Shown piece by piece: positions 44,038 through 51,568 of a DNA stretch of 64,000 nt. Position 1 is the stretch's first letter; every line of letters begins with the position of its first letter. The position numbers and the translations under genes were made by a program. The notes under the pieces were generated by a model. It was not told the DNA's origin. It searched no databases and was given only the letters and a program-made list of their open reading frames with translations. This DNA comes from Hymenobacter sublimis (GTDB lineage: Bacteria > Bacteroidota > Bacteroidia > Cytophagales > Hymenobacteraceae). The stretch covers positions 3,374,001 to 3,438,000 of the forward strand of contig NZ_CP095848.1 in the NCBI RefSeq assembly GCF_023101345.1. The letters run 5' to 3'.

Positions 44038-44223
44038 ATGCTCCGCATTATTACCGTCTTATTCCTGCTCCTAGCTGGCGTCGTGCTGGTGTATGCTACC
44101 TCCCTGGCGCCGGCCGAGCCGGCTGCTTCCCCCGGCCGCCCCCCGAAAGTCGCGGCCGGTCCGGCCCAAGCTGACCGCCTACTGGCGCACTCCTGGCAAA
44201 CGGTCAAAACCATGTTTCGCTAA
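44038..44223 (+). CDS. Small single-span membrane or secreted protein, 61 residues
   Basis: ATG at 44038; the frame runs upstream to 43852 without protein-like sequence. It starts MLRIITVLFLLLAGVVLVYA, one hydrophobic segment that is a signal anchor or signal peptide, then an Ala/Pro-rich stretch and LLAHSWQTVKTMFR. No family recognised. It lies 125 bases before rdgB in the same direction. Confidence 0.5.
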   Translation: MLRIITVLFLLLAGVVLVYATSLAPAEPAASPGRPPKVAAGPAQADRLLAHSWQTVKTMFR

Positions 44224-44348
44224 GTCACGCCAGCTTGCGTTTTCGTCGTTTCGCCGACAACCTTGCGTTTGTGTTGCGGCGCGCTGACCCGGCGCATTCT
44301 ACCTCGCCGCTGCTATTTGTTTCACCGTTTACCCGATTACCAGCCCAC

Positions 44349-44940
44349 ATGCGCCTCTGTTTCGCCTCTAATAACGCCCACAAGCTGGACGAGATCCGCC
44401 CCCTATTGCCGCCTTCTGTTGAGCTGCTGAGCTTGGCTGACATTGGCTGCCAGGACGAGCTACCCGAAACCCAGGACACGCTCGAAGGCAACGCCCGCCA
44501 GAAGGCCCAGTACGTGTGGGACCATTTCGGGGTAGCCTGCTTTGCCGATGATACGGGCCTGGAAGTAGCAGCTCTGCACGGGGAGCCCGGCGTGTATTCC
44601 GCCCGGTACGCTGGCCCCCAGCGCCTGGCCGCCGACAACGTGGCTAAGCTGCTGCAGGAGCTACAAGGCCACTCGAATCGTGCCGCGCAGTTTCGGACGG
44701 TAGTGGCGTTGGTGCTACCCGGCGGCGAAATGTACGAGTTTGCCGGCGCCGTTGATGGCGTAATTACCGAGCAGGTGCGCGGCCAAGATGGCTTTGGCTA
44801 CGACCCCATCTTCCAGCCAACGGAAGGCGACGGCCGCACTTTCGCCCAAATGAGCCTAGCCGAAAAAAAACGCCATTAGCCACCGCGCCCGCGCCGTAGC
44901 CGGGCTGGTGCAGTTTTTACATGGTGAGATGGTGAACTAG
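44349..44940 (+). pseudogene. rdgB: XTP/dITP diphosphatase RdgB, frameshifted near the C-terminus
   Basis: Hydrolyses non-canonical purine nucleoside triphosphates (dITP, XTP) to keep them out of DNA. From the ATG at 44349, family blocks are LCFASNNAHKLDEI, FADDTGLEVAALHG with GVYSARYAG, and GQDGFGYDPIF. As read, translation stops at 44879 after MSLAEKKRH (176 residues). Removing one A from the A8 run at 44863-44870 restores MSLAEKNAISHRARAVAGL and a stop at 44938-44940, giving 196 residues, the usual length. The lost part includes the conserved SHRxRA motif that binds substrate. It is either a sequencing error, slippage-dependent expression, or a real lesion. Confidence 0.85.
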
Positions 44941-45187
44941 TGAGTTAGTGAGGTAGTGCATGAGTGAAGTGTGTCATGGCGAGGAGGCAGGACGAAGCCA
45001 TCCTGCTTCTCATTTGCCCGAAGCCCGCTATTATGACAAGCCCTTGCCTCCGTGCTGGAGGTAAGGGTAGCACACTAGTAAGGAAGAATGGCCGCGCTTC
45101 GCTCGCCAGGACAGCCTAGGCAAGCGCTTGCACCCGGCAAACTCACTCATTCACTACCTCACTAACGCACCATTTCACTATTTCACC
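44923..45187. repeat. Nested inverted-repeat element, family C copy 1
   Basis: Outer arms of about 46 bases: the left (44923-44968, GGTGAGATGGTGAAC...) is imperfectly complementary to the right (45141-45187, ...ATTTCACC). Inside them a second pair, TCATGGCGAG...GAAGCCATCCT (44973-45005) and its counterpart ending GCCAGGACAG (45081-45114). It occupies the rdgB-udk gap and overlaps the restored rdgB end. Confidence 0.65.
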
Positions 45188-45256
45188 TCTACCCCTCCGC
45201 TAGATTTCGTACTTTTGCAGGGTTGGCCCCGCCGGTACGGGCCTATTCCCACCTCC
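44941..45256. other. Intergenic stretch between rdgB and udk
   Basis: 316 bases filled almost wholly by the family C repeat, then the udk promoter. An open frame from 45128 to the udk start is in frame with udk but is repeat-derived and not protein-like. Confidence 0.6.
45210..45217 (+). promoter_or_regulatory. -7 box of udk
   Basis: TACTTTTG followed by C, exact TAnnTTTG match, 39 bases before the ATG at 45257. It supports that ATG over the longer frame from 45128. Confidence 0.5.
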
Positions 45257-45892
45257 ATGCAACACCCTTTCATCGTCGGAATTACGGGCGGCAGCGCCTC
45301 TGGCAAAACCACATTTCTACGCCGGCTGCTGGCCTCGTTTCCCGAAGAAGAAATCTGCCTGATTTCGCAGGACAATTATTACCACCCACGGGAAAGCCAG
45401 CAAGTTGACTCCCAGGGCGTCACGAACTTCGACCTTCCCAGCAGCATCGACTCCCAGGCGTACGCGGCCGATGTGCTGCGCATCAGCCAGGGCCTGGAAG
45501 TGCGCCGCCAGGAGTACACCTTCAACAACCCCAACGTGGTGCCCGCCGAGCTGGTGTTCCGGCCCGCGCCCATTGTGGTGGTAGAAGGCATTTTCGTGTT
45601 CTACTTCGAGGAAGTTGCCAAGCTGCTCGACCTGAAGGTGTACATCGATGCTCGGGAACATGTGAAGCTACAGCGCCGCATCGTGCGCGACCGGGACGAG
45701 CGGGGCTATGATTTGGAGGATGTGCTCTACCGCTACACCAACCACGTGGCGCCTACTTACGAGAAGTACATCAAACCTTTCAAACACGACGCCGACATCA
45801 TCATCCCCAACAACCGCCACTTCGACAAAGGCCTGGATGTGTTGGTGTCGTTCCTGCGCAGCCGGGTGGAAATCGGCCGCTCGGTGCAGTAA
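45257..45892 (+). CDS. udk: Uridine kinase
   Basis: 211-residue P-loop kinase phosphorylating uridine and cytidine in pyrimidine salvage. The Walker A is GITGGSASGKTTF (about 8-20). ISQDNYYHPRE and FDLPSSIDS follow, and then VVVEGIFVFYFEE. The lid has RRIVRDRDERGYDLEDVLYR, and DIIIPNNRHFDKGLDVL closes the fold. The start is fixed by the promoter and family length. It is 18 bases before the DUF4268 gene, so the two are probably co-transcribed. Confidence 0.96.
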   Translation: MQHPFIVGITGGSASGKTTFLRRLLASFPEEEICLISQDNYYHPRESQQVDSQGVTNFDLPSSIDSQAYAADVLRISQGLEVRRQEYTFNNPNVVPAELVFRPAPIVVVEGIFVFYFEEVAKLLDLKVYIDAREHVKLQRRIVRDRDERGYDLEDVLYRYTNHVAPTYEKYIKPFKHDADIIIPNNRHFDKGLDVLVSFLRSRVEIGRSVQ

Positions 45893-45910
45893 CCATTCCT
45901 ACCTCCGCCC

Positions 45911-46369
45911 ATGTACAGCAAAGCCGAAGCCGCCCAACTGCGCCACGCCTTCTGGACCACATTTGGTCAGTACATGGCCCCGGTGCCCTCGGCCGAAGGC
46001 GAGCCGGTCAACTGGATTAACTACCGCACCGGCCTCAAGCACGTGCAATTGCGCATGCGCACCGAGAACCGCCGTGCCTCCGTGGGTCTGGAGCTATTGC
46101 ACCCCGACGCTGACATCCGGGCCCTACAATTCGAGCAGCTGCAGGCCCTGCACAACATGCTACCTGCCGTTCCGGGCCAGGAGTGGGAGTGGCAGCCCGA
46201 GGCCGAAGAAAACGGGCAGCTTCTGAGCCGCGTGCAGCAGGAGCTGTGCGGCGTGAGCCCCCTGAACCGGGAGGACTGGCCCGCCTTGATTTCCTTTTTC
46301 AAGCCCCGCCTCATAGCTCTCGACGAGTTCTGGAGCCAGGCCCGCTACCCCCTGGAGGACTTGATGTAA
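45911..46369 (+). CDS. DUF4268 domain-containing protein
   Basis: 152-residue soluble protein covering a full DUF4268 domain: FWTTFGQYMAPVPSAEGEP, VNWINYRTGLKHVQLRMRTE, RRASVGLELLHPDADIR and DEFWSQARYPLEDLM. The domain is found alone in Bacteroidota and at the C-terminus of some nuclease-like proteins; its function is not known. No nuclease motif is visible. It lies directly after udk. Confidence 0.88.
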   Translation: MYSKAEAAQLRHAFWTTFGQYMAPVPSAEGEPVNWINYRTGLKHVQLRMRTENRRASVGLELLHPDADIRALQFEQLQALHNMLPAVPGQEWEWQPEAEENGQLLSRVQQELCGVSPLNREDWPALISFFKPRLIALDEFWSQARYPLEDLM

Positions 46370-46397
46370 TAAGAGTTGGTGGTTAAACCTACCTGCT

Positions 46398-46477
46398 GTG
46401 TCCTTCCGAGCGGGAGCGAAGAATCTGAGTTACTCATCAGCGGCTAACTCAGATTCCTCGCCCATTCGGAAGGACAC
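46398..46477. repeat. 80-bp palindromic element, family A copy 1
   Basis: Left arm GTGTCCTTCCGAGCGGGAGC... and right arm ...CATTCGGAAGGACAC are imperfectly complementary over about 33 bases each, around a short centre. Inner arms CTGAGTTA / TAACTCAG are perfect. Same family and the same length as 50287-50366. Confidence 0.8.
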
Positions 46478-46525
46478 GTGCTTTTCACGGGTTTCAGTGC
46501 AGAGTTCTTCTCCGGCATATTGCTT

Positions 46526-46556
46526 TTGCGGCTCCGGAGGCAAAAAGCTATATTTG
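46526..46556 (+). promoter_or_regulatory. Canonical Bacteroidota promoter
   Basis: TTG at 46526-46528, 20 bases, TATATTTG at 46549-46556: both boxes match exactly at ideal spacing. It precedes the 122-residue gene and may also serve secDF. Confidence 0.75.
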
Positions 46557-46576
46557 TAGCTCTTACCCCGAACTCG

Positions 46577-46945
46577 TTGCTTTCCTTCTCCGCCCTTTTA
46601 CCTCGTCTGCGTTTCGCCCTCATCACAGCTACCCTGCTGATGGTGTTGGGGCTGAACCACCAGGCCGTAGCTACGCTGCGGGTGCTACCTACGGGTGGTA
46701 CTACTCGGGTAGCGGCAGGCCCGCGGGCGGCGGTGGTAAAGCAACGCGTCACGCTCGAAGCTACTTCGCCGCTTGGATTCTTTGTGGCTCCAGCGGCCGA
46801 TGCGTGGCTTCCGGCGCCCCTGGAACTGCCCTTTGCGCAGTGGCTGCCGACTTGCCTCGCGGGGCCGCGCCCCTCTCCTAGCGCCGTGCCGGACTGGTTT
46901 CGGGTGCGGCTGTTGGTTGCGGCTCTCTCGCCCCAGGCTCCCTAG
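46577..46945 (+). CDS. Small exported protein of unknown function
   Basis: About 122 residues, start uncertain: no ATG is available, and the TTG at 46577 lies about 15 bases after the predicted transcription start. The frame is open to 46478 upstream but that part precedes the promoter. A basic N-terminus and hydrophobic stretch (LRFALITATLLMVLGL) look like a signal peptide. The rest is Ala/Pro-rich with FFVAPAADAWLPAPLELPFA and no known domain. It lies 163 bases before secDF. Confidence 0.5.
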   Translation: MLSFSALLPRLRFALITATLLMVLGLNHQAVATLRVLPTGGTTRVAAGPRAAVVKQRVTLEATSPLGFFVAPAADAWLPAPLELPFAQWLPTCLAGPRPSPSAVPDWFRVRLLVAALSPQAP

Positions 46946-47108
46946 CGGCCGGGGCCGTTTGTGCTGTTGTAGTTGACTGATGGGTTGTGCTCTTGCTGAT
47001 GCAGCCCCCGCCCTTTGTAGGCCGCCGTGTGGCCTTCTGCTCACTACTCTTCCGGGTCCGGCTTTTGCGCATCAGCGCCTCCCCCACAAGACATTAACTA
47101 CTTATTTC

Positions 47109-50102
47109 ATGCGTAATAAAGGACTCATCATTACGCTGACGCTTCTAGTGTCGGCGTTGTGCATCTACTTCCTCTCGCTGACCCTCGTGTCGCGCGGGGT
47201 GCAGAAGGATGCGGCGCGCTACGCCTCGCGAAGCGGCCAGATCAACGAAAAAGCACGTCAGCACTACCTCGACTCCGTGTGGCGGGCGCCCGTGTTCGGG
47301 CCACTTACCTACAAGGATGTGCGCCAGTCGGAGCTGGGCTTGGGCCTGGACTTGAACGGCGGTATGCACGTAACGCTGGAGGTTTCGCCGGTGGAAATCG
47401 TGCGCGCCATGAGCGGCAACTCCAAAGACCCCGTGTTTAACAAGGCCATCGACCAGGCTCAGGAACTGCGCAAGACCAACCCGTCGACGCCCTTCACGAC
47501 CCTGTTTGCCCAGGCCTTCCGCGACGTAGCGCCCAACGACAAGCTGGCCCGCGTGTTTGCCAACACCACCAACAAGAGCCGCGGCATTGACATCAACTCG
47601 ACCAACGAGAAGGTAATCGGTGAAATCAACAAGGAAGTGGAAGAAGCCATTGACCGCTCCTTCAACATTCTGCGCACCCGTATCGACAAGTTCGGTACCA
47701 GCCAGCCCAACATCCAGCGGGTAAAAGGCACGGGCCGCATCCAGATTGAGCTGCCCGGCGTCGACAACCCCGACCGGGTACGCAAGCTGGTACAGGGCCA
47801 GGCTAAGCTGGAGTTCTGGGAAGTATGGCGTCAAGATGAATTCGCGCCCTACCTCAACCAGCTCGACCAGGTGCTGAACGCCAAAGAGCAGGCCACGGCC
47901 ACCACTACCCCCGCTACGGCAGCCGCTACCACCACTGACAGCACTGCTACGGCCGCCGCTACCACGGCTGGCGACACAACCTCCCTGGCCAGCCAGCTTG
48001 CCAAGAAAAACACCAAGTCCACGGCGAAGGCCGACTCGGCAGCGGCTCCTACGAAAAGTGTGCTTGCTAGCCTGTTCACCATGCCCGGCACCTTGGGCGC
48101 CAACATCCGCGACACGGCCCGCGTGAATGCCGTGCTGCGCAGCCCCGACACTCGCGCCGTGTTGCCTTCCAACCTCACCTTCATGTGGGGCGTGAAGCCC
48201 GATGTGATTGAAGGCCAGGAATATTTGCAGCTTTACGCCATCCGCAAAAGCCGGGAGGTTGAAGCCCCGATTGGCGGCGAGGTAATCAGCGACGCCCGCG
48301 GCGACTTCGACCAGATGAGCGGCCGCGCCGAGGTATCGATGCAAATGAACCCCGGCGGCGCCCGCAAGTGGCAGCGCCTCACCGCGGCCAACATTGGCCG
48401 TCAGGTAGCCATTGTGCTCGATGACAACGTGTACTCAGCGCCCGTAGTGCAGGCTGAAATTGCGGGCGGCAACTCCAGCATTTCCGGCAACTTCACCATC
48501 GAAGAAGCGCAGGACCTAGCCAACATTCTGAAGGCTGGTAAGCTGCCCGCTCCTACCCGCATCGTGGAAGAAGCAATTGTGGGTCCTTCCTTGGGTCGCG
48601 AAGCTACCAACCAGGGTCTGTTCTCGGTGATTGGTGGTCTGGCTATCATCATGCTGTTCATGGCCGTGTACTACGGCCGCGCCGGTCTGGTAGCCGACGC
48701 CGTGCTGCTGTTCAACCTGTTCCTGATTATGGGCGTGCTGGCCCAGCTGTCCTTCGCCCTGACCCTGCCGGGTATTGCGGGCCTGCTGCTGGTAATTGCG
48801 GCCTCGGTTGACGCCAACGTACTGATTTTCGAGCGGATCCGGGAAGAACTGGACCACGGCCTGCAACCCACCGATGCCATCAACAAAGGCTACTCGCGCG
48901 CTACTACCGCCATCTTCGACTCCAACGTAACTCAGTTGATTATTGCCCTGATTCTGGGCTTCTTCGGCACGGGTCCGGTGCAAAATTTCGCCATTACCCT
49001 GGGTATTGGCGTGTTTACCTCCTTCCTGGCGGCCGTGTACGTATCGCGCCTTATCATTGAGCGCATGGTGAAGAACGGCAACACCAACCTGAGCTTCAGC
49101 ACTTCGATTTCGCGTAACCTGTTCAAGAACATCAACCTCGACATTGTGGGCAAGCGCAAGATTGCCTACGCCTTCTCGACGGTGTTTATCCTCATCGGTT
49201 TCGTGCTGATGTACCTGCAGGGCGGCCCCAACCTGGGCGTTGACTTCCGCGGGGGCCGCGAGTTTATCGTGGACTTCAACAAGCCGGTAGTTGCTTCCGA
49301 CGTGCGCGACCTGCTGACCAACCAGTATTTCGGGGGCGCTGGCACGGAAGCCAAAACCTTTGGTGCCGACAGCCGCCTGCGCATCACAACGGGCTACCTA
49401 GCCAACGACGAAAGCGTGGAAGCCGATAATAAGGTGCAGTCGGCGCTGCTGACGGGCCTGAAAGCCAAGTACGGCGCCGAAAACCCAACTATCAAGAGCT
49501 CCTCGAAGGTAGGAGCTACCATTGCCGATGACATCAAGCGGACTTCGGTATTGAGTCTGGGCCTGACCTTGCTGGCCATTTTCGTGTACGTGCTGCTGCG
49601 CTTTGAGAAGTGGCAGTACTCGATGGCGGCGGTAGTGGCCCTGTTCCACGACGCCCTGATTGTAATTGCCTCCTTCCCGATTGCGCGGGCCCTGGGCCTG
49701 AACTACGAAATGGACCAGGTGTTCGTGGCGGCCGTGCTGACCACCATCGGTTTTTCGATGAACGATACCATCGTTATCTACGACCGAATCAGGGAATACC
49801 TGCGCGAAAACAAGCACCTCACTTTCGCCCAGGTAGTAAACCCGGCCCTGAACAGCACGTTCTCCCGCACCATGATTACGTTCACGACGGTATTTTTGGT
49901 GATGGTGGTACTCTACATCTTCGGCGGCGAAACGCTCCGCTCGTTCTCCTTCGCCATGATTATCGGTATCATCTTCGGTACCTACTCCTCGCTGTTCATT
50001 GCCGCGCCGCTCATCCTGGACACCTACGGCCGCAAGGAAAAGGAGCGCCTCAATACCTCCACCGACGCCGACGCACCCAAGCTGAGCACGGCTCAGGTGT
50101 AG
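47109..50102 (+). CDS. secDF: Protein translocase SecDF (fused SecD and SecF)
   Basis: 997-residue inner-membrane RND-type protein that uses the proton gradient to pull exported proteins through SecYEG. The ATG at 47109 (MRNKGLIITLTLLVSALCIY) is chosen over an upstream ATG at 46980. The SecD half has DLNGGMHVTLEVS (about 80), the periplasmic P1 region, and the membrane block GLAIIMLFMAVYYGRAGLV with AASVDANVLIFERIREEL. The SecF half begins about 680 and has GGPNLGVDFRGGREFIVDF, and TTIGFSMNDTIVIYDRIREY. A low-complexity Ala/Thr/Lys segment at about 262-318 lies within the periplasmic domain. The fused form is usual in Bacteroidota. A terminator follows. Confidence 0.97.
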   Translation: MRNKGLIITLTLLVSALCIYFLSLTLVSRGVQKDAARYASRSGQINEKARQHYLDSVWRAPVFGPLTYKDVRQSELGLGLDLNGGMHVTLEVSPVEIVRAMSGNSKDPVFNKAIDQAQELRKTNPSTPFTTLFAQAFRDVAPNDKLARVFANTTNKSRGIDINSTNEKVIGEINKEVEEAIDRSFNILRTRIDKFGTSQPNIQRVKGTGRIQIELPGVDNPDRVRKLVQGQAKLEFWEVWRQDEFAPYLNQLDQVLNAKEQATATTTPATAAATTTDSTATAAATTAGDTTSLASQLAKKNTKSTAKADSAAAPTKSVLASLFTMPGTLGANIRDTARVNAVLRSPDTRAVLPSNLTFMWGVKPDVIEGQEYLQLYAIRKSREVEAPIGGEVISDARGDFDQMSGRAEVSMQMNPGGARKWQRLTAANIGRQVAIVLDDNVYSAPVVQAEIAGGNSSISGNFTIEEAQDLANILKAGKLPAPTRIVEEAIVGPSLGREATNQGLFSVIGGLAIIMLFMAVYYGRAGLVADAVLLFNLFLIMGVLAQLSFALTLPGIAGLLLVIAASVDANVLIFERIREELDHGLQPTDAINKGYSRATTAIFDSNVTQLIIALILGFFGTGPVQNFAITLGIGVFTSFLAAVYVSRLIIERMVKNGNTNLSFSTSISRNLFKNINLDIVGKRKIAYAFSTVFILIGFVLMYLQGGPNLGVDFRGGREFIVDFNKPVVASDVRDLLTNQYFGGAGTEAKTFGADSRLRITTGYLANDESVEADNKVQSALLTGLKAKYGAENPTIKSSSKVGATIADDIKRTSVLSLGLTLLAIFVYVLLRFEKWQYSMAAVVALFHDALIVIASFPIARALGLNYEMDQVFVAAVLTTIGFSMNDTIVIYDRIREYLRENKHLTFAQVVNPALNSTFSRTMITFTTVFLVMVVLYIFGGETLRSFSFAMIIGIIFGTYSSLFIAAPLILDTYGRKEKERLNTSTDADAPKLSTAQV

Positions 50103-50163
50103 CTTTGTCGTTAGGTAGTAGCCGTCGGTTGCCAGCGTGACAACCAACGCAACGGCTACTACA

Positions 50164-50193
50164 AAAAAGCCCGGCCTTACGGTCGGGCTTTTT
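50164..50193 (+). terminator. Terminator after secDF
   Basis: AAAAAGCCCGGCC stem (one G-T pair) with loop TTAC and a T-rich tail, 61 bases after the stop. Confidence 0.9.
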
Positions 50194-50286
50194 CTTTTAT
50201 ATAATCTAGTAACCAAGAACCGTTTCCAACCCTAGTGCTGCTTGTGGGGGGTAGGCGCTAGGTACCAGTTATTAATGAAATAAAAA

Positions 50287-50366
50287 CTGTCCTTCCGAGC
50301 GGAGCGAGGAATCTGGGTTAGCCTCCCGTGAGTAACCCAGATTCCTCGCTCCGCTCGGAAGGACAG
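50287..50366. repeat. 80-bp palindromic element, family A copy 2
   Basis: Nearly perfect inverted repeat: CTGTCCTTCCGAGCGGAGCG... pairs with ...CGCTCCGCTCGGAAGGACAG. Inner GGGTTA / TAACCC arms surround a short centre. It shares GTCCTTCCGAGCGG and GATTCCTCG with copy 1. Confidence 0.85.
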
Positions 50367-50426
50367 GTTGAGCCGTATTTCTAAAGAGTAAGAGCAAAAT
50401 AATAGAGAGGCAACATAACGCTGAAC

Positions 50427-50520
50427 GTCCTGCAGAGGCGCAGTCGAAGCATCTCGCTCGAATCATTGGGTAGCATTGCAGCCTCAGCACGCCAGATGCT
50501 TTGGCTTCCCTCTGCATGAC
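50427..50520. repeat. Intergenic inverted-repeat element, family B copy 2
   Basis: Ends GTCCTGCAGAGG and CCTCTGCATGAC are imperfect inverted repeats; inner AGTCGAAGCATCT pairs with AGATGCTTTGGCT-like bases. It aligns with 22759-22854. Confidence 0.75.
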
Positions 50521-50562
50521 AACTCTTCTCCTTATAGGGTGCATCCATAAATACCAAATCAC

Positions 50563-50594
50563 AAAAAAGCCCGGCTACTAGACCGGGCTTTTTT
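50563..50594. terminator. Bidirectional terminator downstream of nfu
   Basis: 12-bp perfect stem AAAAAAGCCCGG and complement with an eight-base loop; T-run on both strands. Confidence 0.9.
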
Positions 50595-50647
50595 ATGGTT
50601 TGGAATCTGTGACGCTGAAACTGGTAGCGCCCAATGCTCAGTATCGC

Positions 50648-51280
50648 TTAGAAGCTGGCGGTAACGCCTTCGGCTACTACCTCTTTCACTTCAGGTACCA
50701 TGCGCTTGAGCAGGTTTTCAATGCCCGATTTCAGGGTAACGGTAGCGGAAGGGCAGCCGGAGCATGAGCCTTGCAGGTTCACGGTTACGATGCCTTCGTG
50801 GTAGCTCTTGAAGGTGATGTTGCCACCATCTTGCTCCACAGCGGGGCGCACGTAGTTATCGAGCAGGTCGATAATTTTCTGGCTGGTTTGCTGGTCAGCT
50901 TCCGAGGCGTCGCCGGTGGCGGCAGCCTGCTGGGCGGCGCGCTGCTCGGCGGCGGGGTCCACGGTGAAAATGGGGCCACCGGCTTCCACGTACGACTTCA
51001 GGAAGGTGCGCAGCTCCGGAATCAGCTGGGCCCACTGGTGCTCGGTGGTTTTGGTAATGGTCACGAAGTTCTGGGCAATGAACACGCGGCCCACATAATC
51101 GAAGTTGAATAGCTCCTGGGCCAGCGGCGAATTGGCGGCGGCTTCCAGGTTCGGATAGTCCACACTCACCCCATCTGCTAGCAGCTGGGTGTTGAGCACG
51201 AACTTCATGGATTCGGGGTTGGGGCTGGCTTCGGCGTAGATAGAAACCGGCGCAGCGGGGGCAGTGAGTTGTTCAGCCAT
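50648..51280 (-). CDS. nfuA: NifU-like iron-sulfur scaffold protein (Nfu)
   Basis: 210 residues from the ATG at 51280 (MAEQLTAPAAPVSIYAEASP); a start at 51361 would begin within the promoter. An Nfu_N domain (about 13-105) has EASPNPESMKFVLNTQLL and FNFDYVGRVFIAQNFVTITK. A Gln/Ala-rich linker follows, and then the NifU C-terminal domain (about 135-205) with IIDLLDNYVRPAVEQDGGNI and the cluster-binding Cys pair in SCSGCPSATVTLK. It assembles or carries a 4Fe-4S cluster to target proteins. It has its own promoter and terminator. Confidence 0.95.
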   Translation of the reverse strand: MAEQLTAPAAPVSIYAEASPNPESMKFVLNTQLLADGVSVDYPNLEAAANSPLAQELFNFDYVGRVFIAQNFVTITKTTEHQWAQLIPELRTFLKSYVEAGGPIFTVDPAAEQRAAQQAAATGDASEADQQTSQKIIDLLDNYVRPAVEQDGGNITFKSYHEGIVTVNLQGSCSGCPSATVTLKSGIENLLKRMVPEVKEVVAEGVTASF

Positions 51281-51367
51281 GTTTGAAAGACTTGGAGACA
51301 CGCGGGAGAAAGTCGACCGAACAAGTAACGGCCGGACCAGATAAACCGCCTCGGGCGGCAATGGTTA

Positions 51368-51375
51368 CAAAGGTA
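51368..51375 (-). promoter_or_regulatory. -7 box of nfu
   Basis: Minus strand TACCTTTG, exact TAnnTTTG match, about 88 bases upstream of the start codon. It makes the longer frame start at 51361 unlikely. Confidence 0.5.
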
Positions 51376-51568
51376 ACCGAATGTAGGAACAAGAGTTGCC
51401 GACCAGAAGTGCACTTTTCAGATGTTGCCCTGACATTGTAGGTCTTGGGTAGCCTGACGTAGGTAGCCGCGCTAGCAAGCTGCCTACGTCAGGTTGCCCG
51501 AAACTCGCGGAATCAAACCCGGCTACTCCAGCCATAGATGCCGGTTGCCCGTAGCTTTACCGGTGTCT

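Larger units (their letters stand above)
50103..50647. other. Intergenic stretch with two repeat elements and two terminators
   Basis: 545 bases without a gene, between converging secDF and nfu. In order: terminator (50164-50193), family A palindrome (50287-50366), family B element (50427-50520), terminator (50563-50594). Nothing else is seen. Confidence 0.75.

Noticed and set aside
46478..46576. Longer N-terminus for the 122-residue gene
   Set aside because: It would begin upstream of the canonical promoter at 46526-46556, so the extra codons would not be transcribed from it.
47145..48344. A 399-residue minus-strand frame inside secDF
   Set aside because: Antisense shadow created by high GC and strong codon bias; no start signal or family features.
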